From NCBI RefSeq assembly GCF_008704395.1, contig NZ_CP023695.1, positions 6,014,001 through 6,078,000 on the forward strand: a stretch of 64,000 nucleotides of DNA. Reading direction: 5' to 3'. Positions 16,387 to 25,473 of this stretch are shown one piece after another (positions within the stretch are counted from its first letter, which is position 1; each line of letters begins with the position of its first letter). The translations under genes were made by a program, and so were the position numbers. The notes under the pieces are model-generated. The model was not told the origin of the DNA and did no database searches. It was given only the letters and a program-made list of their open reading frames with translations. The DNA comes from Streptomyces alboniger. GTDB lineage: Bacteria; Actinomycetota; Actinomycetes; Streptomycetales; Streptomycetaceae.

Positions 16387-19260
16387 ATGCAGACCCCGTC
16401 GGATCAGCAGGATCGGCACGACTACCCCTCCCACTGGGAAGCCGATGTGGTGCTGCGTGACGGAGGCACCGCCCGGATCAGGCCCATCACCACCGAGGAC
16501 GCGGACCGCCTGGTCAGCTTCTACGAGCAGGTCTCGGACGAGTCGAAGTACTACCGCTTCTTCGCCCCCTACCCCCGCCTGTCCGCCAAGGACGTGCGCC
16601 GCTTCACCCACCACGACCAGGTGGACCGGGTGGGGCTCGCGGCCACGGTGGGCGGTGAGTTCATCGCCACCGTCCGCTACGACCGCATCGACGAGCGCGG
16701 CATGGCCGCCAGCGCGCCCGCCGACGAGGCCGAGGTCGCCTTCCTCGTGCAGGACGCCCACCAGGGCCGTGGCGTGGCCTCCACGCTCCTCGAACACATC
16801 GCGGCGGTCGCCAGGGAGCGCGGCATCCGGCGCTTCGTGGCCGAGGTCCTGCCCGCCAACACCAAGATGATCAAGGTGTTCACGGACGCCGGCTACCAGC
16901 AGAAGCGCAGCTTCGAGGACGGCGTCGTACGCCTGGAGTTCGACCTGGAGCCCACCGACCGCTCGCTCGCCGTGCAGCGCGCCCGCGAGCAGCGTGCCGA
17001 GGGGCGCTCCGTGCAGCGGCTGCTGACGCCGCGCTCGGTCGCGGTGATCGGCGTGGGCCGTACCCCCGGAGGCGTGGGCCGCAGCGTACTGCGCAACCTC
17101 AAGGAGGCCGGGTTCACCGGGAGCCTGTACGCGGTGAACAGCGCGTTCGCCGAGGGTGCCGAGGGCGCCGAGCTCGACGGGGTGCCCGCGTGCCGCTCCG
17201 TGGCGGCCATCGAGGAGCCGGTCGACCTCGCCGTGATCGCCGTGCCCGCCCACCGCGTGCCCCAGGTCGTCACCGAGTGCGGTGAGCGCGGGGTGCAGGG
17301 CCTGGTGGTGCTCTCCGCCGGGTACGGCGAGAGCGGTGCCGAGGGACGCGGACGCCAGCGCGAACTGGTGCGCCAGGCACGTTCGTACGGCATGCGCATC
17401 ATCGGCCCCAACGCCTTCGGTGTCATCAACACCTCGCCCCAGGCGCGGCTCAACGCCTCGCTCGCTCCCGAGCCCCCCGCGCGCGGGCGCATCGGTCTGT
17501 TCACCCAGTCCGGCGCCATCGGCATCGCGCTGCTGTCCGGGTTGCACCGCCGGGGCGCCGGCCTGTCCACGTTCGTCGGCTCCGGGAACCGCGCCGACGT
17601 GTCCGGCAACGACGTCCTTCAGTACTGGTACGAGGACCCGGACACCGACATCGCCCTGATGTACCTGGAGACCATCGGCAACCCCCGCAAGTTCACCCGC
17701 CTCGCGCGCCGCGCCGCGACCGCGAAGCCGCTCGTCGTGGTGCAGGGCGCCCGGCACAGCGGGATCACGCCCACGGGGCACGCGGTACAGGCCACGCGGC
17801 TGCCGCACGCCACGGTGTCGGCGCTGCTGCGCCAGGCCGGAGTCATCCGCGTGGAGACCGTCACGGAGATGGTCGACGCGGGCCTGCTGCTCGCGGGGCA
17901 GCCGCTGCCGTCCGGCCCCCGGGTGGGCATCCTCGGCAACTCCGAGTCGCTGGGGCTGCTCACGTACGACGCGTGTGTCGCCGACGGGCTGCGCCCGCTG
18001 CCGCCCCGCGACCTCACGACCGGCGCCACACCGGCCGACTTCCGGGCCGCGCTCGCCGAGGCGCTGTCGGACGACGGGTGCGACGCGGTGATCGTCAACG
18101 CCATTCCCTGGGTGCGGGAGGACGGGGTCTCCGCCGACCCCGAGACGCTGGCCACGGAGCTGCGGGCCGCCGCGGCGGGGTGCCCCGCCAAGCCCGTCGC
18201 CGTGGTCCACGTCGAACTCGGCGGCCTCGCCGAGGCGCTGTCCGCGGCCACCAGCACCCGGCCCGACGCCCGGCCGAAGGCGCCCACGGGAGCCACGGAC
18301 CCCCAGCCCCGCGTGCCCGCCGCGGCGTCGGCCGGACCGGACCCGGCCCCCACCGCCGCCGCGGAGCCCGCCGAAGCTCCCGCGGAGCAGTACCGCATCC
18401 CCGCCTACCCCGCCGCCGAGCGAGCCGTCCGTGCCCTCGCCGAAGCCGTCAAGTACGCGCAGTGGCGCCGCGACGCCGCCGAGCCGGGGAAGGTCCACGA
18501 GTACGACGACATCGACGAGAGCGGCACCGCCGAGCGCATCGCGGAGCTGCTGGCCAAGGACGACGACCCCCGTGGCGCCACCCTCGCCGCCGCCGACGCC
18601 CACGAACTGCTCGGGCGGTACGGCATCCGCGTACGACAGGCCCTGCCCGCCCCCGGCCCGGACGCCGCCGCGGAAGCCGCGCGCACGCTCGGCTACCCCG
18701 TGGCCCTGAAGACCACGGCCCCGCACCTGCGCCACCGCGCCGACCTCGGAGGCGTGCGGCTCGACCTCGCCGACGAGGAGCAACTGCGCAGGGCCTATCA
18801 AGAGTTGATCGACACCTTCGGCAAGCCCGCCGAGCTGCGGCCCGTCGTCCAGGGCATGGCGCCGCGCGGCGTCGACACCGTCGTGCGCGCCGTCATCGAC
18901 CCGGCGGCCGGCGCGGTGCTCTCCTTCGGGCTCGCGGGCGCCGCGTCCGAACTGCTCGGCGACACCGCTCACCGCCTCATCCCGGTCACCGACCGCGAGG
19001 CCGGTTCCCTGATCAGATCCATCAGGACCGCGCCCCTCCTGTTCGGCTGGCGCGGCTCGGCCCCTGTGGACACCCCGGCCCTCGAAGAGCTGCTCCAGCG
19101 GGTCTCCCGGCTCGTCGACGATCACCCCGAGGTCGTCGGCGTCTCCCTGGAGCCGGTGGTCGTCGCCCGGCGCGGCCTCTCCGTGCTCGGTGCCTCCGTC
19201 CGCCTCGCGCCCCCGCCCGCCCGCGACGACCTCGGCCCGCGCACGCTCCCCGGCTACTGA
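16387..19260 (+). CDS. patA: Pat-like protein acetyltransferase fused to NDP-forming acyl-CoA synthetase
   Basis: This 957-residue protein has an N-terminal GNAT acetyltransferase domain (about residues 15-175; acetyl-CoA loop QDAHQGRGVASTLLEHI). It is followed by an ADP-forming acyl-CoA synthetase module: a CoA-binding Rossmann domain (PRSVAVIGVGRTPGGVGRS, about 217 onward), two ligase subdomains and a C-terminal ATP-grasp (about 725-957). The order matches Streptomyces lividans PatA, which acetylates and inactivates acyl-CoA synthetases. At the position of the catalytic histidine of true synthetases the local alignment gives alanine (HAVQATRLPHATVSALLRQ), so the synthetase half is probably a sensor. 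An alanine/proline-rich linker (about 615-665) separates the halves. Confidence 0.86.
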   Translation: MQTPSDQQDRHDYPSHWEADVVLRDGGTARIRPITTEDADRLVSFYEQVSDESKYYRFFAPYPRLSAKDVRRFTHHDQVDRVGLAATVGGEFIATVRYDRIDERGMAASAPADEAEVAFLVQDAHQGRGVASTLLEHIAAVARERGIRRFVAEVLPANTKMIKVFTDAGYQQKRSFEDGVVRLEFDLEPTDRSLAVQRAREQRAEGRSVQRLLTPRSVAVIGVGRTPGGVGRSVLRNLKEAGFTGSLYAVNSAFAEGAEGAELDGVPACRSVAAIEEPVDLAVIAVPAHRVPQVVTECGERGVQGLVVLSAGYGESGAEGRGRQRELVRQARSYGMRIIGPNAFGVINTSPQARLNASLAPEPPARGRIGLFTQSGAIGIALLSGLHRRGAGLSTFVGSGNRADVSGNDVLQYWYEDPDTDIALMYLETIGNPRKFTRLARRAATAKPLVVVQGARHSGITPTGHAVQATRLPHATVSALLRQAGVIRVETVTEMVDAGLLLAGQPLPSGPRVGILGNSESLGLLTYDACVADGLRPLPPRDLTTGATPADFRAALAEALSDDGCDAVIVNAIPWVREDGVSADPETLATELRAAAAGCPAKPVAVVHVELGGLAEALSAATSTRPDARPKAPTGATDPQPRVPAAASAGPDPAPTAAAEPAEAPAEQYRIPAYPAAERAVRALAEAVKYAQWRRDAAEPGKVHEYDDIDESGTAERIAELLAKDDDPRGATLAAADAHELLGRYGIRVRQALPAPGPDAAAEAARTLGYPVALKTTAPHLRHRADLGGVRLDLADEEQLRRAYQELIDTFGKPAELRPVVQGMAPRGVDTVVRAVIDPAAGAVLSFGLAGAASELLGDTAHRLIPVTDREAGSLIRSIRTAPLLFGWRGSAPVDTPALEELLQRVSRLVDDHPEVVGVSLEPVVVARRGLSVLGASVRLAPPPARDDLGPRTLPGY

Positions 19261-19318
19261 ACCGCGCTCCCCGGGCACCGGGGCGGCCACAGGGGCCCGT
19301 GCGCCCCGCACCGGGCCG

Positions 19319-19324
19319 TAGGAT
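19319..19324 (+). promoter_or_regulatory. -10 element TAGGAT for leaderless transcript
   Basis: TAGGAT, a strong match to the Streptomyces -10 consensus, is followed by seven bases and the ATG at 19332. Confidence 0.45.
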
Positions 19325-19331
19325 GGGCGGC

Positions 19332-19919
19332 ATGGCAAAGACCGGTACGACGACCCAGGGGCTGCGCGCGGCGATCGAGCGCAGCGGCTACTACCCGGCC
19401 CTCGTGGCCGAGGCGGTGGAGGCCGCGATCGGCGGCGAGGCCATCGGGTCCTACCTGGTCCACCAGGAGACGACGTTCGACGCCAACGAAGTGCGCCGGC
19501 ACGTCACCGTCCTCGTCCTGACCGGCACGCGCTTCATCGTCAGCCACACCGACGAGCAGGCGGCGGACAGCACGTCCCCGACGCCGTACGCGACGACCTC
19601 CACGGAGTCGGTCAAGATCGGCCGGATCTCCTCGGTCGTACTCAGCCGCGTCGTCGGCAACCCGGAGAAGTACGTGCCGGGCACTCCGCCCCGCGAGGTC
19701 GTCCTGACCATCGGCTGGGGCGCCGTCTCCCGCATCGACCTGGAGCCCGCGGCCTGCGGCGACCCCAACTGCGACGCGGACCACGGCTACACGGGCAGCT
19801 CGACCGCCGACGACCTGAGCCTGCGTGTCAGTGAGGCGGGCGACGGCCCCGACGCCGTGCGGCAGACCCTCGCCTTCGCCCAGGCCCTGTCCGAGGCGAC
19901 CGCGGACACCGCCCGCTGA
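19332..19919 (+). CDS. DUF5998 family protein
   Basis: This 195-residue actinobacterial protein has no assigned function. It has a helical N-terminus (LRAAIERSGYYPALVAEAVE), a beta-rich core (RHVTVLVLTGTRFIVSHTDE and EVVLTIGWGAVSRIDLEPA) and a short metal-like CGDPNCDADH segment (about 144-153) with two cysteines and a histidine. I prefer the ATG at 19332 over the ATG nine bases upstream because it lies at the expected start of a leaderless transcript from TAGGAT. Its TGA overlaps the ATG of the phosphodiesterase-like gene (TGATG), so the two are coupled and may act in one pathway. Confidence 0.78.
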   Translation: MAKTGTTTQGLRAAIERSGYYPALVAEAVEAAIGGEAIGSYLVHQETTFDANEVRRHVTVLVLTGTRFIVSHTDEQAADSTSPTPYATTSTESVKIGRISSVVLSRVVGNPEKYVPGTPPREVVLTIGWGAVSRIDLEPAACGDPNCDADHGYTGSSTADDLSLRVSEAGDGPDAVRQTLAFAQALSEATADTAR

Positions 19920-21109
19920 TGTCCCTGCCCGCCTGGGACGACGTGGACCCGATCGCCCTCGACACGGCCCCCGTGCCCGCGTACGGCTCCGGGTCGCTCG
20001 CCGACCTGCTGCCCACGCTCGTCTCCCACCAGGGCGTGCCCGGTTACGAGACGCCGCCCATCACCGAACTCGCCCCCGCCGACCGGAACTGCGTCTTCCT
20101 GATCGACGGCCTCGGCTGGGAGCAGCTCAAGGCCCACCCCGGCGAGGCCCCCTTCCTGACGTCGCTGCTCGCCGGTTCGCGGGGCGGCACCGGACAGCCG
20201 ATCACCGCCGGCTTCCCCGCGACCACCGCGACCTCGCTCGCCTCGGTCGGCACGGGCCTGCCGCCCGGCGCGCACGGCCTGCCCGGCTACACCGTGCGCA
20301 ACCCCGCCACCGGTGAGCTGATGAACCAGCTGCGCTGGACCCCGTGGACCGACCCGCGCGCGTGGCAGCCCTACCCCACGGTCTTCCAGCGGGCCCACGA
20401 CGCGGGCGTGCACACCGCCCAGGTGTCCTCCCCGACCTTCGAGAGCACCCCGCTCACCAAGGTCGCCCTGAGCGGCGGCACCTTCCGCGGCAAGCTCTCC
20501 GGAGAGGACCGCATGGACCTCGCCGCCGAGCAACTGGCGGCGGGGGACCGGTCCTTGGTCTACACGTACTACGCGGAAGTGGACGGCAAGGGGCACCGCT
20601 TCGGCGTCGACTCGGACGCCTGGCGCGGCCAGCTCGCGTACGTCGACCGGCTCGCCCAGCGCCTCGCCGAGCAGCTGCCCCCGCGCAGCGCGCTCTACGT
20701 CACCGCGGACCACGGCATGATCGACATCCCCTTCGACGATGCCTCCCGCATCGACTTCGACGAGGACTGGGAACTGCGCGCCGGCGTCGCCCACCTCGGC
20801 GGCGAGGGCCGCGCCCGTCACGTCTACGCGGTACAGGGCGCCGTCAATGACGTATTGACGGTGTGGCGCGAGGTGCTCGGCGAGCAGTTCTGGGTGGCCT
20901 CCCGCGACGAGGCGATCGCCGCGGGGTGGTTCGGTCCACACATTGATCAACGTGTGTACGAGCGTCTTGGTGACGTCATCGCGGCCGCGCACGACGATGT
21001 CGCGATCATCGCCTCGGAGCGCGAGCCCAATGAGTCCTCGCTCGTCGGCATGCACGGCTCGATGACCCCTGTCGAGCAGCTCGTCCCCCTTCTCGAAGTA
21101 CGCTCCTAG
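19919..21109 (+). CDS. Alkaline phosphatase-superfamily nucleotide pyrophosphatase/phosphodiesterase
   Basis: This 396-residue enzyme of the type I phosphodiesterase/nucleotide pyrophosphatase family hydrolyses phosphodiester or pyrophosphate bonds with two bound zinc ions. The first metal aspartate is in CVFLIDGLGWEQL. The nucleophile is a threonine in FPATTATSLASVGTG. Further metal ligands are Asp/His in YYAEVDGKGHRFG, DHGMIDIP and the C-terminal GMHGSMTP. No signal peptide is visible, so it is probably cytoplasmic. The ATG at 19919 overlaps the upstream stop. The substrate is not known; the coupled DUF5998 gene is its only close partner. Confidence 0.87.
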   Translation: MSLPAWDDVDPIALDTAPVPAYGSGSLADLLPTLVSHQGVPGYETPPITELAPADRNCVFLIDGLGWEQLKAHPGEAPFLTSLLAGSRGGTGQPITAGFPATTATSLASVGTGLPPGAHGLPGYTVRNPATGELMNQLRWTPWTDPRAWQPYPTVFQRAHDAGVHTAQVSSPTFESTPLTKVALSGGTFRGKLSGEDRMDLAAEQLAAGDRSLVYTYYAEVDGKGHRFGVDSDAWRGQLAYVDRLAQRLAEQLPPRSALYVTADHGMIDIPFDDASRIDFDEDWELRAGVAHLGGEGRARHVYAVQGAVNDVLTVWREVLGEQFWVASRDEAIAAGWFGPHIDQRVYERLGDVIAAAHDDVAIIASEREPNESSLVGMHGSMTPVEQLVPLLEVRS

Positions 21110-21178
21110 CCGTACGCCCCTGATGCGCCGTTGACGGCGCCCCGACTCCGCACGCCCCCGAAAGGTCCTCAACTCCCC

Positions 21179-21841
21179 ATGCCCGAGCTGGTGTTCTTCT
21201 CCGGAACGATGGACTGCGGAAAGAGCACGCTGGCTCTGCAGATCGAGCACAACCGCTCGGCCCGCGGACTCCAGGGGATGATCTTCACGAGGGACGACCG
21301 CGCGGGTGAGGGCAAGCTCTCCTCGCGGCTCGGCCTCGTCACCGACGCGATCGAGGCCGCGGACGACTTCGACTTCTACGCCCATCTCGTCGACCACCTC
21401 TCCCAGGGCGGCCGCGCGGACTACGTGATCGCGGACGAGGCGCAGTTCCTGGCCCCCGGCCAGATCGACCAGCTCGCACGGATCGTCGACGACCTCGGCC
21501 TGGACGTCTTCGCGTTCGGCATCACGACGGACTTCCGCTCCAAGCTCTTCCCGGGCTCGCAGCGCCTGGTCGAGCTGGCCGACCGCGTCGAGGTGCTCCA
21601 GGTCGAGGCCCTGTGCTGGTGCGGCGCCCGCGCCACGCACAACGCCCGCACCATAGGCGGCGAGATGGTCGTCGAGGGCGCCCAGGTAGTCGTCGGCGAC
21701 GTCAACCAGTCCTCGGACGAGGTCGGTTACGAGGTCCTGTGCCGCCGCCACCACCGGCGCAGGGCGACGGCGGCGACCGCCCGCGCGGGCGCTCTCTCGC
21801 CCGACGTCCTGCCGGTGGACCCCGCCGTCACCCGCGCCTGA
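21179..21841 (+). CDS. tdk: Thymidine kinase
   Basis: This 220-residue thymidine kinase of the small tetrameric class phosphorylates thymidine with ATP in the nucleotide salvage pathway. It has the P-loop SGTMDCGKST (residues 8-17), the catalytic-base region VIADEAQFLAPGQ, and four-residue zinc ligands in CWCG (about 142-145) and LCRRHH near the C-terminus. The ATG at 21179 follows GAAAGG. A short C-terminal extension of about 30 residues lies beyond the zinc domain. It is convergent with the VOC gene, sharing a hairpin. Confidence 0.9.
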   Translation: MPELVFFSGTMDCGKSTLALQIEHNRSARGLQGMIFTRDDRAGEGKLSSRLGLVTDAIEAADDFDFYAHLVDHLSQGGRADYVIADEAQFLAPGQIDQLARIVDDLGLDVFAFGITTDFRSKLFPGSQRLVELADRVEVLQVEALCWCGARATHNARTIGGEMVVEGAQVVVGDVNQSSDEVGYEVLCRRHHRRRATAATARAGALSPDVLPVDPAVTRA

Positions 21842-21853
21842 CGCGGATAACGC

Positions 21854-21879
21854 CGCCCGCGCCTGCTCAGGCGCGGGCG
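21854..21879. terminator. Bidirectional hairpin between tdk and VOC gene
   Basis: CGCCCGCGCCTG and CAGGCGCGGGCG are perfect 12-base arms separated by two bases. The right arm includes the 3' end of the VOC gene. Confidence 0.75.
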
Positions 21880-22679
21880 TGTGAGCGTACGACGGTGAAG
21901 ACCGCGCCCTCCGGGTCGGCGACCGTCGCCATCCGGCCGTGGGACCCCTCCCACGGCGCTCTGACGACCTGCCCGCCCAGCTCGGTCACCCGGTCCACCG
22001 CCTCCTTCACGTCGGCGACCTCGAAGTACGTCATCCAGTGCGGGCCCCGGTCGCGCGGCAGCGCCTCCCCGACCCCGTGCATGGCGGCCACCGGGCGGCC
22101 GTCGACCTGAAGGGTCAGATAGTCGAAGTCGGCCGAGACGACGGCCTCTTCGGTGTAGCCGAACACGGCTCGGTAGAACGGGACCACGCTCGCGGTCTCC
22201 CGCGTCACCAGCTCGTTCCAGGCCGGTGCGCCCGGCTCCCCGACCACGGCGCTGCCCAGGTGCCGCGCGGCCTGCCAGAGCCCGAACACGGCGCCCGTAG
22301 GGTCCGACGCGATGGCCATCCGGCCCGCCTTGCCCGCCGTGATCGGGCCCACGCCGATGGTGCCGCCGCAGTGCCGCACCGCCTCGGCCGTCGCGTCCGC
22401 GTCGTCCGTCGCCAGATAGGGCGTCCACGCGATCGGCAGATGCCGGTCCGACGGCAGCTGTCCGATGCCGGCCACTTCCCGGCCGTCGAGCAGCGCCCGC
22501 ACATAGGGGCCGAGCTGCTCGGGGCCCGGCCGGAACTCCCAGCCGAAGAGCGCTCCGTAGAACTCCTGGGTCGCTGTCAGGCCATGCGCCATCAGACTCA
22601 CCCAGCAGGGTGTGCCGGGTGCGCTGCGACCGGTTCCCGCGCCGTCGCGCCGCCCTGCGGACGCCTGTGCCTCGGTCAT
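21867..22679 (-). CDS. Two-domain VOC (glyoxalase/bleomycin-resistance-like) protein
   Basis: This 270-residue protein consists of two tandem vicinal-oxygen-chelate domains. Each has the beta-alpha-beta-beta-beta pattern, with FYGALFGWEF (first copy) and FYRAVFGYTEE (second copy), and each ends in the DPxGAVFxL/V signature (SDPTGAVFGLW and ADPEGAVFTVV). It resembles the actinobacterial 27-kDa antigen/hydroxylase-like group rather than a true glyoxalase I. The ATG at 22679 is nine bases after GAGGAG; a GTG two codons upstream is less well spaced. Function unknown. Confidence 0.85.
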   Translation of the reverse strand: MTEAQASAGRRDGAGTGRSAPGTPCWVSLMAHGLTATQEFYGALFGWEFRPGPEQLGPYVRALLDGREVAGIGQLPSDRHLPIAWTPYLATDDADATAEAVRHCGGTIGVGPITAGKAGRMAIASDPTGAVFGLWQAARHLGSAVVGEPGAPAWNELVTRETASVVPFYRAVFGYTEEAVVSADFDYLTLQVDGRPVAAMHGVGEALPRDRGPHWMTYFEVADVKEAVDRVTELGGQVVRAPWEGSHGRMATVADPEGAVFTVVRSHARA

Positions 22680-23004
22680 CGTCACCCTCTCCTCGGCCTT
22701 CGTGATGGCCGCTTCGCTTCCGCTCTCCGTCGAACGCGCGCGCCCGCGCCGCGCGCATGCGCGCCCTCGCAGATGCTCGCACCACCTGTCGCGTGGCGCG
22801 TCCCGGCCGCGCCGCGCCGCCCGGCTTCCCGCGGAGGATGCCCGCTTTACGGTGTCTCACCCCTTGCCGCGAGAAGGCCGAGCGAAGTCCATCTGCCGTA
22901 CAGGGCGTGCAGGGTCCCGTACGCCCTGTGGTCGGGCGAGGGACGACCGAGCAGGGTAGCCGGACCTCGCCCATACGGCCACCCCATGCGCAAGGATGGG
23001 CCCC
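22680..23004. other. Divergent intergenic region with inverted repeat
   Basis: This 325-base spacer between the VOC and sulfurtransferase genes contains no convincing gene. ACAGGGCGT (22900-22908) and ACGCCCTGT (22921-22929) form an inverted repeat about 80 bases before the sulfurtransferase start. It may be a hairpin or operator. Confidence 0.4.
22992..22997 (+). promoter_or_regulatory. -10-like AAGGAT near sulfurtransferase start
   Basis: AAGGAT is followed by seven bases and the ATG at 23005. The same bases could instead serve as a ribosome binding site (AAGGA). Confidence 0.3.
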
Positions 23005-23832
23005 ATGAACGCCATCATCTCCGCATCCGAACTCGCGAGCGACCTGGCGGGCGAGAATCCGCCGGTCCTGCTCGACGTCCGCTGGCAGCATCAGGGCTCG
23101 ATGCGCGACGCCTACGAAGAGGGCCACATTCCCTCGGCCGTCTTCGTGGACCTGGACGCCGACCTGGCAGGCCCCGCCGGTCCCGGCGGCCGCCACCCGC
23201 TCCCCGACCTGGAGCACTTCGGCGCCGTGATGCGAGCGGCGGGCGTCTCGCCCGACCGTGATGTCGTGGTGTACGACGGTGGCCAGAACTGGGCGGCCGC
23301 GCGCCTGTGGTGGATGCTCCGCTGGACGGGGCACCCGTCCGTACGCGTCCTCGACGGTGGCCTCGCCCTGTGGACCGGCTCCCTGGAGACGGGCGCGGGG
23401 ACGGCCCCGGCCGAGGGGTCCTTCGAGCCTGCCCCGACCAGCACGGACTTCCTCGACGCGGACTCGGCCGCGGCCCTGGCCCGCTCGGGCCTGCTCCTGG
23501 ACGCCCGCGCGGCCGAGCGCTACCGCGGTGAGGTCGAGCCGATCGACCGGGTGGCCGGCCACATTCCGGGCGCGGTGTCGGTGCCGACCACCGAGAACGT
23601 AGAGGAGGACGGCCGCTTCAAGCCGGCCGCCGAGCTTGCGGACCGCTTCAAGGCACTGGGCGCGTCCGGCACTTCGGAGGTCGGCGTCTACTGCGGCTCG
23701 GGCGTCTCGGGCGCCCACGAGGTGCTGGCGCTCGCGGTGGCGGGGATTCCGGCGGCGCTGTACGTCGGCTCGTGGTCGGAGTGGTCGGCGGACGGCTCCC
23801 GTCCGGTCGCGACGGGCCCGGACCCGCAGTAG
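23005..23832 (+). CDS. Two-domain rhodanese sulfurtransferase
   Basis: This 275-residue thiosulfate or 3-mercaptopyruvate sulfurtransferase has two rhodanese domains. The C-terminal domain carries the catalytic cysteine C230 in the loop VYCGSGVSGA. The N-terminal domain is inactive, with aspartate (D91) at that position in VVYDGGQNWAA, as is usual in this enzyme group. The CGSGVSG loop favours 3-mercaptopyruvate over thiosulfate, though this is a weak guide. The ATG at 23005 is chosen over an ATG nine bases upstream because AAGGA is correctly spaced only from 23005. A terminator follows. Confidence 0.9.
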   Translation: MNAIISASELASDLAGENPPVLLDVRWQHQGSMRDAYEEGHIPSAVFVDLDADLAGPAGPGGRHPLPDLEHFGAVMRAAGVSPDRDVVVYDGGQNWAAARLWWMLRWTGHPSVRVLDGGLALWTGSLETGAGTAPAEGSFEPAPTSTDFLDADSAAALARSGLLLDARAAERYRGEVEPIDRVAGHIPGAVSVPTTENVEEDGRFKPAAELADRFKALGASGTSEVGVYCGSGVSGAHEVLALAVAGIPAALYVGSWSEWSADGSRPVATGPDPQ

Positions 23833-23850
23833 GCCACGGGTGAACGCACA

Positions 23851-23880
23851 CAGGCCCCGCACCTGCCGGTGCGGGGCCTG
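23851..23880. terminator. Hairpin between sulfurtransferase and sepH
   Basis: CAGGCCCCGCACC pairs perfectly with GGTGCGGGGCCTG around TGCC. It can serve both convergent genes. Confidence 0.8.
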
Positions 23881-23914
23881 TGGCGTCGTACGTCAGGGGC
23901 GTCCGGGGCCGGGG

Positions 23915-25003
23915 CTACTCCTGCTTCTTGCGCCGCGTGCCGAAGACGATCTCGTCCCAGCTGGGCACCGCGGCGCGGCGCCCGGGGCGCACTCCGTCGG
24001 CCTCGGCCTGCCGGTCCGTGGAGCCGACGAGCCGGTCGCGGTGGCTGGCCACCGAGCGCGGCATGAGCACGTCCGCGTAGGCCGCACCGGCGCCGGCCGA
24101 TGCCGCGGGGGCTTCCTCGGCCTCGGCCTCCTGCTCGGACTCCTCCTGAGCGGGCGGCGGCAGTTCGGTGGTGGTCGTGACCGCGGGGCGCTCGGGCACG
24201 ACCATGTCGCCGCGGAAGCTCGGCACCGCCTCCAGGAGGCTCGTCAGCGAGTCGCGCTCCTGCTCGGCGACCGCGGAGCCCGCGCCCTCGCCCTCCTCCG
24301 AGGGGTCGACGGGGGAGGCGGGGATGCTCGGGCGGTCCAGCTGCCGGTCCAGGGCGCGGTCGAGCGGCCGGTCCCGGGGGAGCCGGGCGATGCGCGGCAC
24401 GAACGGGAAGCTGGGCTCCGGTGCCGCGATGTCGTCCGTCTCGCCGATCAGCGAGCGCGCCTCGTCGTCCACGGCCTGGACGAGCCGCCGGGGCGGGTCG
24501 TACGTCCAGCTCGCGGAGTGCGGCTCGGTCGCGACGCGGTAGACGAGCAGGACCTCCCAGGTGCCGTCGTCACGGCGCCAGGAGTCCCACTGGACGGATT
24601 CCTTGTCGGCGCCGCGCAGCAGCAGCCGTTCCTGGACGGCCTCGCCGAGCTGGGGTCCGGTGTTCTCGCCGGGACGGCGTACGGGGGTCTTCCTGGCGCG
24701 CTCCGCCATGAAGGCGCGCTCGGCGAGCACGGGTCCTTCGAAGCGGCGGACGCGATCAACGGGGATGCCGGCGAGCTGGGCCACTTCTTCCGCGCTGGCA
24801 CCGGCACGTATCCGTGCCTGGATGTCACGCGGGCGGAGGTGGCTCTCCACCTCGATCTCGATCTGGCCGAGTCGGGGCCGGTCGCCGCGGACGGCCGCGC
24901 GCAGCCGTTCGTCGATCGGAAGCGTGTACTCCGTGCTGTCCGCAGCCTTCAGCACCAGCCGTGTGCCGTCGTTGCTGACGGCCACGACACGCAGTTCGGG
25001 CAT
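23915..25003 (-). CDS. sepH: Cell-division regulator SepH
   Basis: This 362-residue protein is SepH, which binds FtsZ and promotes its assembly in Streptomyces sporulation septation. The N-terminal DUF3071 domain begins MPELRVVAVSNDGTRLVL and contains a helix-turn-helix-like motif (ASAEEVAQLAGIPVDRVRRF, about residues 74-93). The rest is a long, acidic, probably disordered C-terminal region with LDR repeats (about 205-225) and a basic end (RRAAVPSWDEIVFGTRRKKQE) that is conserved among SepH proteins. The ATG at 25003 has GGGAGG five bases upstream. The gene stands alone and is preceded by a 470-base spacer. Confidence 0.93.
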   Translation of the reverse strand: MPELRVVAVSNDGTRLVLKAADSTEYTLPIDERLRAAVRGDRPRLGQIEIEVESHLRPRDIQARIRAGASAEEVAQLAGIPVDRVRRFEGPVLAERAFMAERARKTPVRRPGENTGPQLGEAVQERLLLRGADKESVQWDSWRRDDGTWEVLLVYRVATEPHSASWTYDPPRRLVQAVDDEARSLIGETDDIAAPEPSFPFVPRIARLPRDRPLDRALDRQLDRPSIPASPVDPSEEGEGAGSAVAEQERDSLTSLLEAVPSFRGDMVVPERPAVTTTTELPPPAQEESEQEAEAEEAPAASAGAGAAYADVLMPRSVASHRDRLVGSTDRQAEADGVRPGRRAAVPSWDEIVFGTRRKKQE

Positions 25004-25473
25004 GGGGACCTCCCGGGTGGTGCCTGCCGACGTCACGTGCGTCGCTGCTTCCGCTAGTCGAGTGTGGCCTGCCCGGGTGCAGCCTGCCACAACCTTGCCG
25101 AGTTGCCCGGCGTGTCGGGCAGGGGCCCTGGATCGCCGTTATGGCACGGTTACCGTTTCGCAACGCTAAGTGACGACGTTCGTCACCCTGTGCAGCGAGC
25201 CTCCCACCCGGTGGTTCTGGAAGGCCCCGGGCACCCTGGCGGGAGACCGGACCCAGGGCTCGCAACAGTACTCCATTCGGGCCACGCGGGTGGACCGCCG
25301 CGCCGCCGAACTTCTCATGGGGGAAGGGAGTTGGTGGCGTTTTCGGGCTCACAACCCCGCGCGCGGGTGGCGCACTTCACGGAAACCCCCGAAACGGAAC
25401 TAATGGCTTCGCCCGTACGTCCCCTTCTCGTGTGGTCAGTCGAAAAGGTGAGAAAGGCAGGCAAGGGTCGGAG
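25004..25473. other. 470-base intergenic region upstream of sepH
   Basis: This divergent spacer lies between sepH and a membrane protein gene. I see no gene in it. It contains a 17-base palindrome (25170-25186) and probably both promoters. Confidence 0.4.
25170..25186. promoter_or_regulatory. 17-bp palindrome upstream of sepH
   Basis: GTGACGA and TCGTCAC are perfect arms separated by CGT, about 165 bases upstream of the sepH start. It is a candidate operator of unknown regulator. Confidence 0.4.

Noticed and set aside
16300..19338. Open frame of about 1000 codons on the minus strand opposite patA
   Set aside because: It is an antisense shadow of a very GC-rich gene. The plus-strand product has clear GNAT and synthetase domains; the antisense translation has none.
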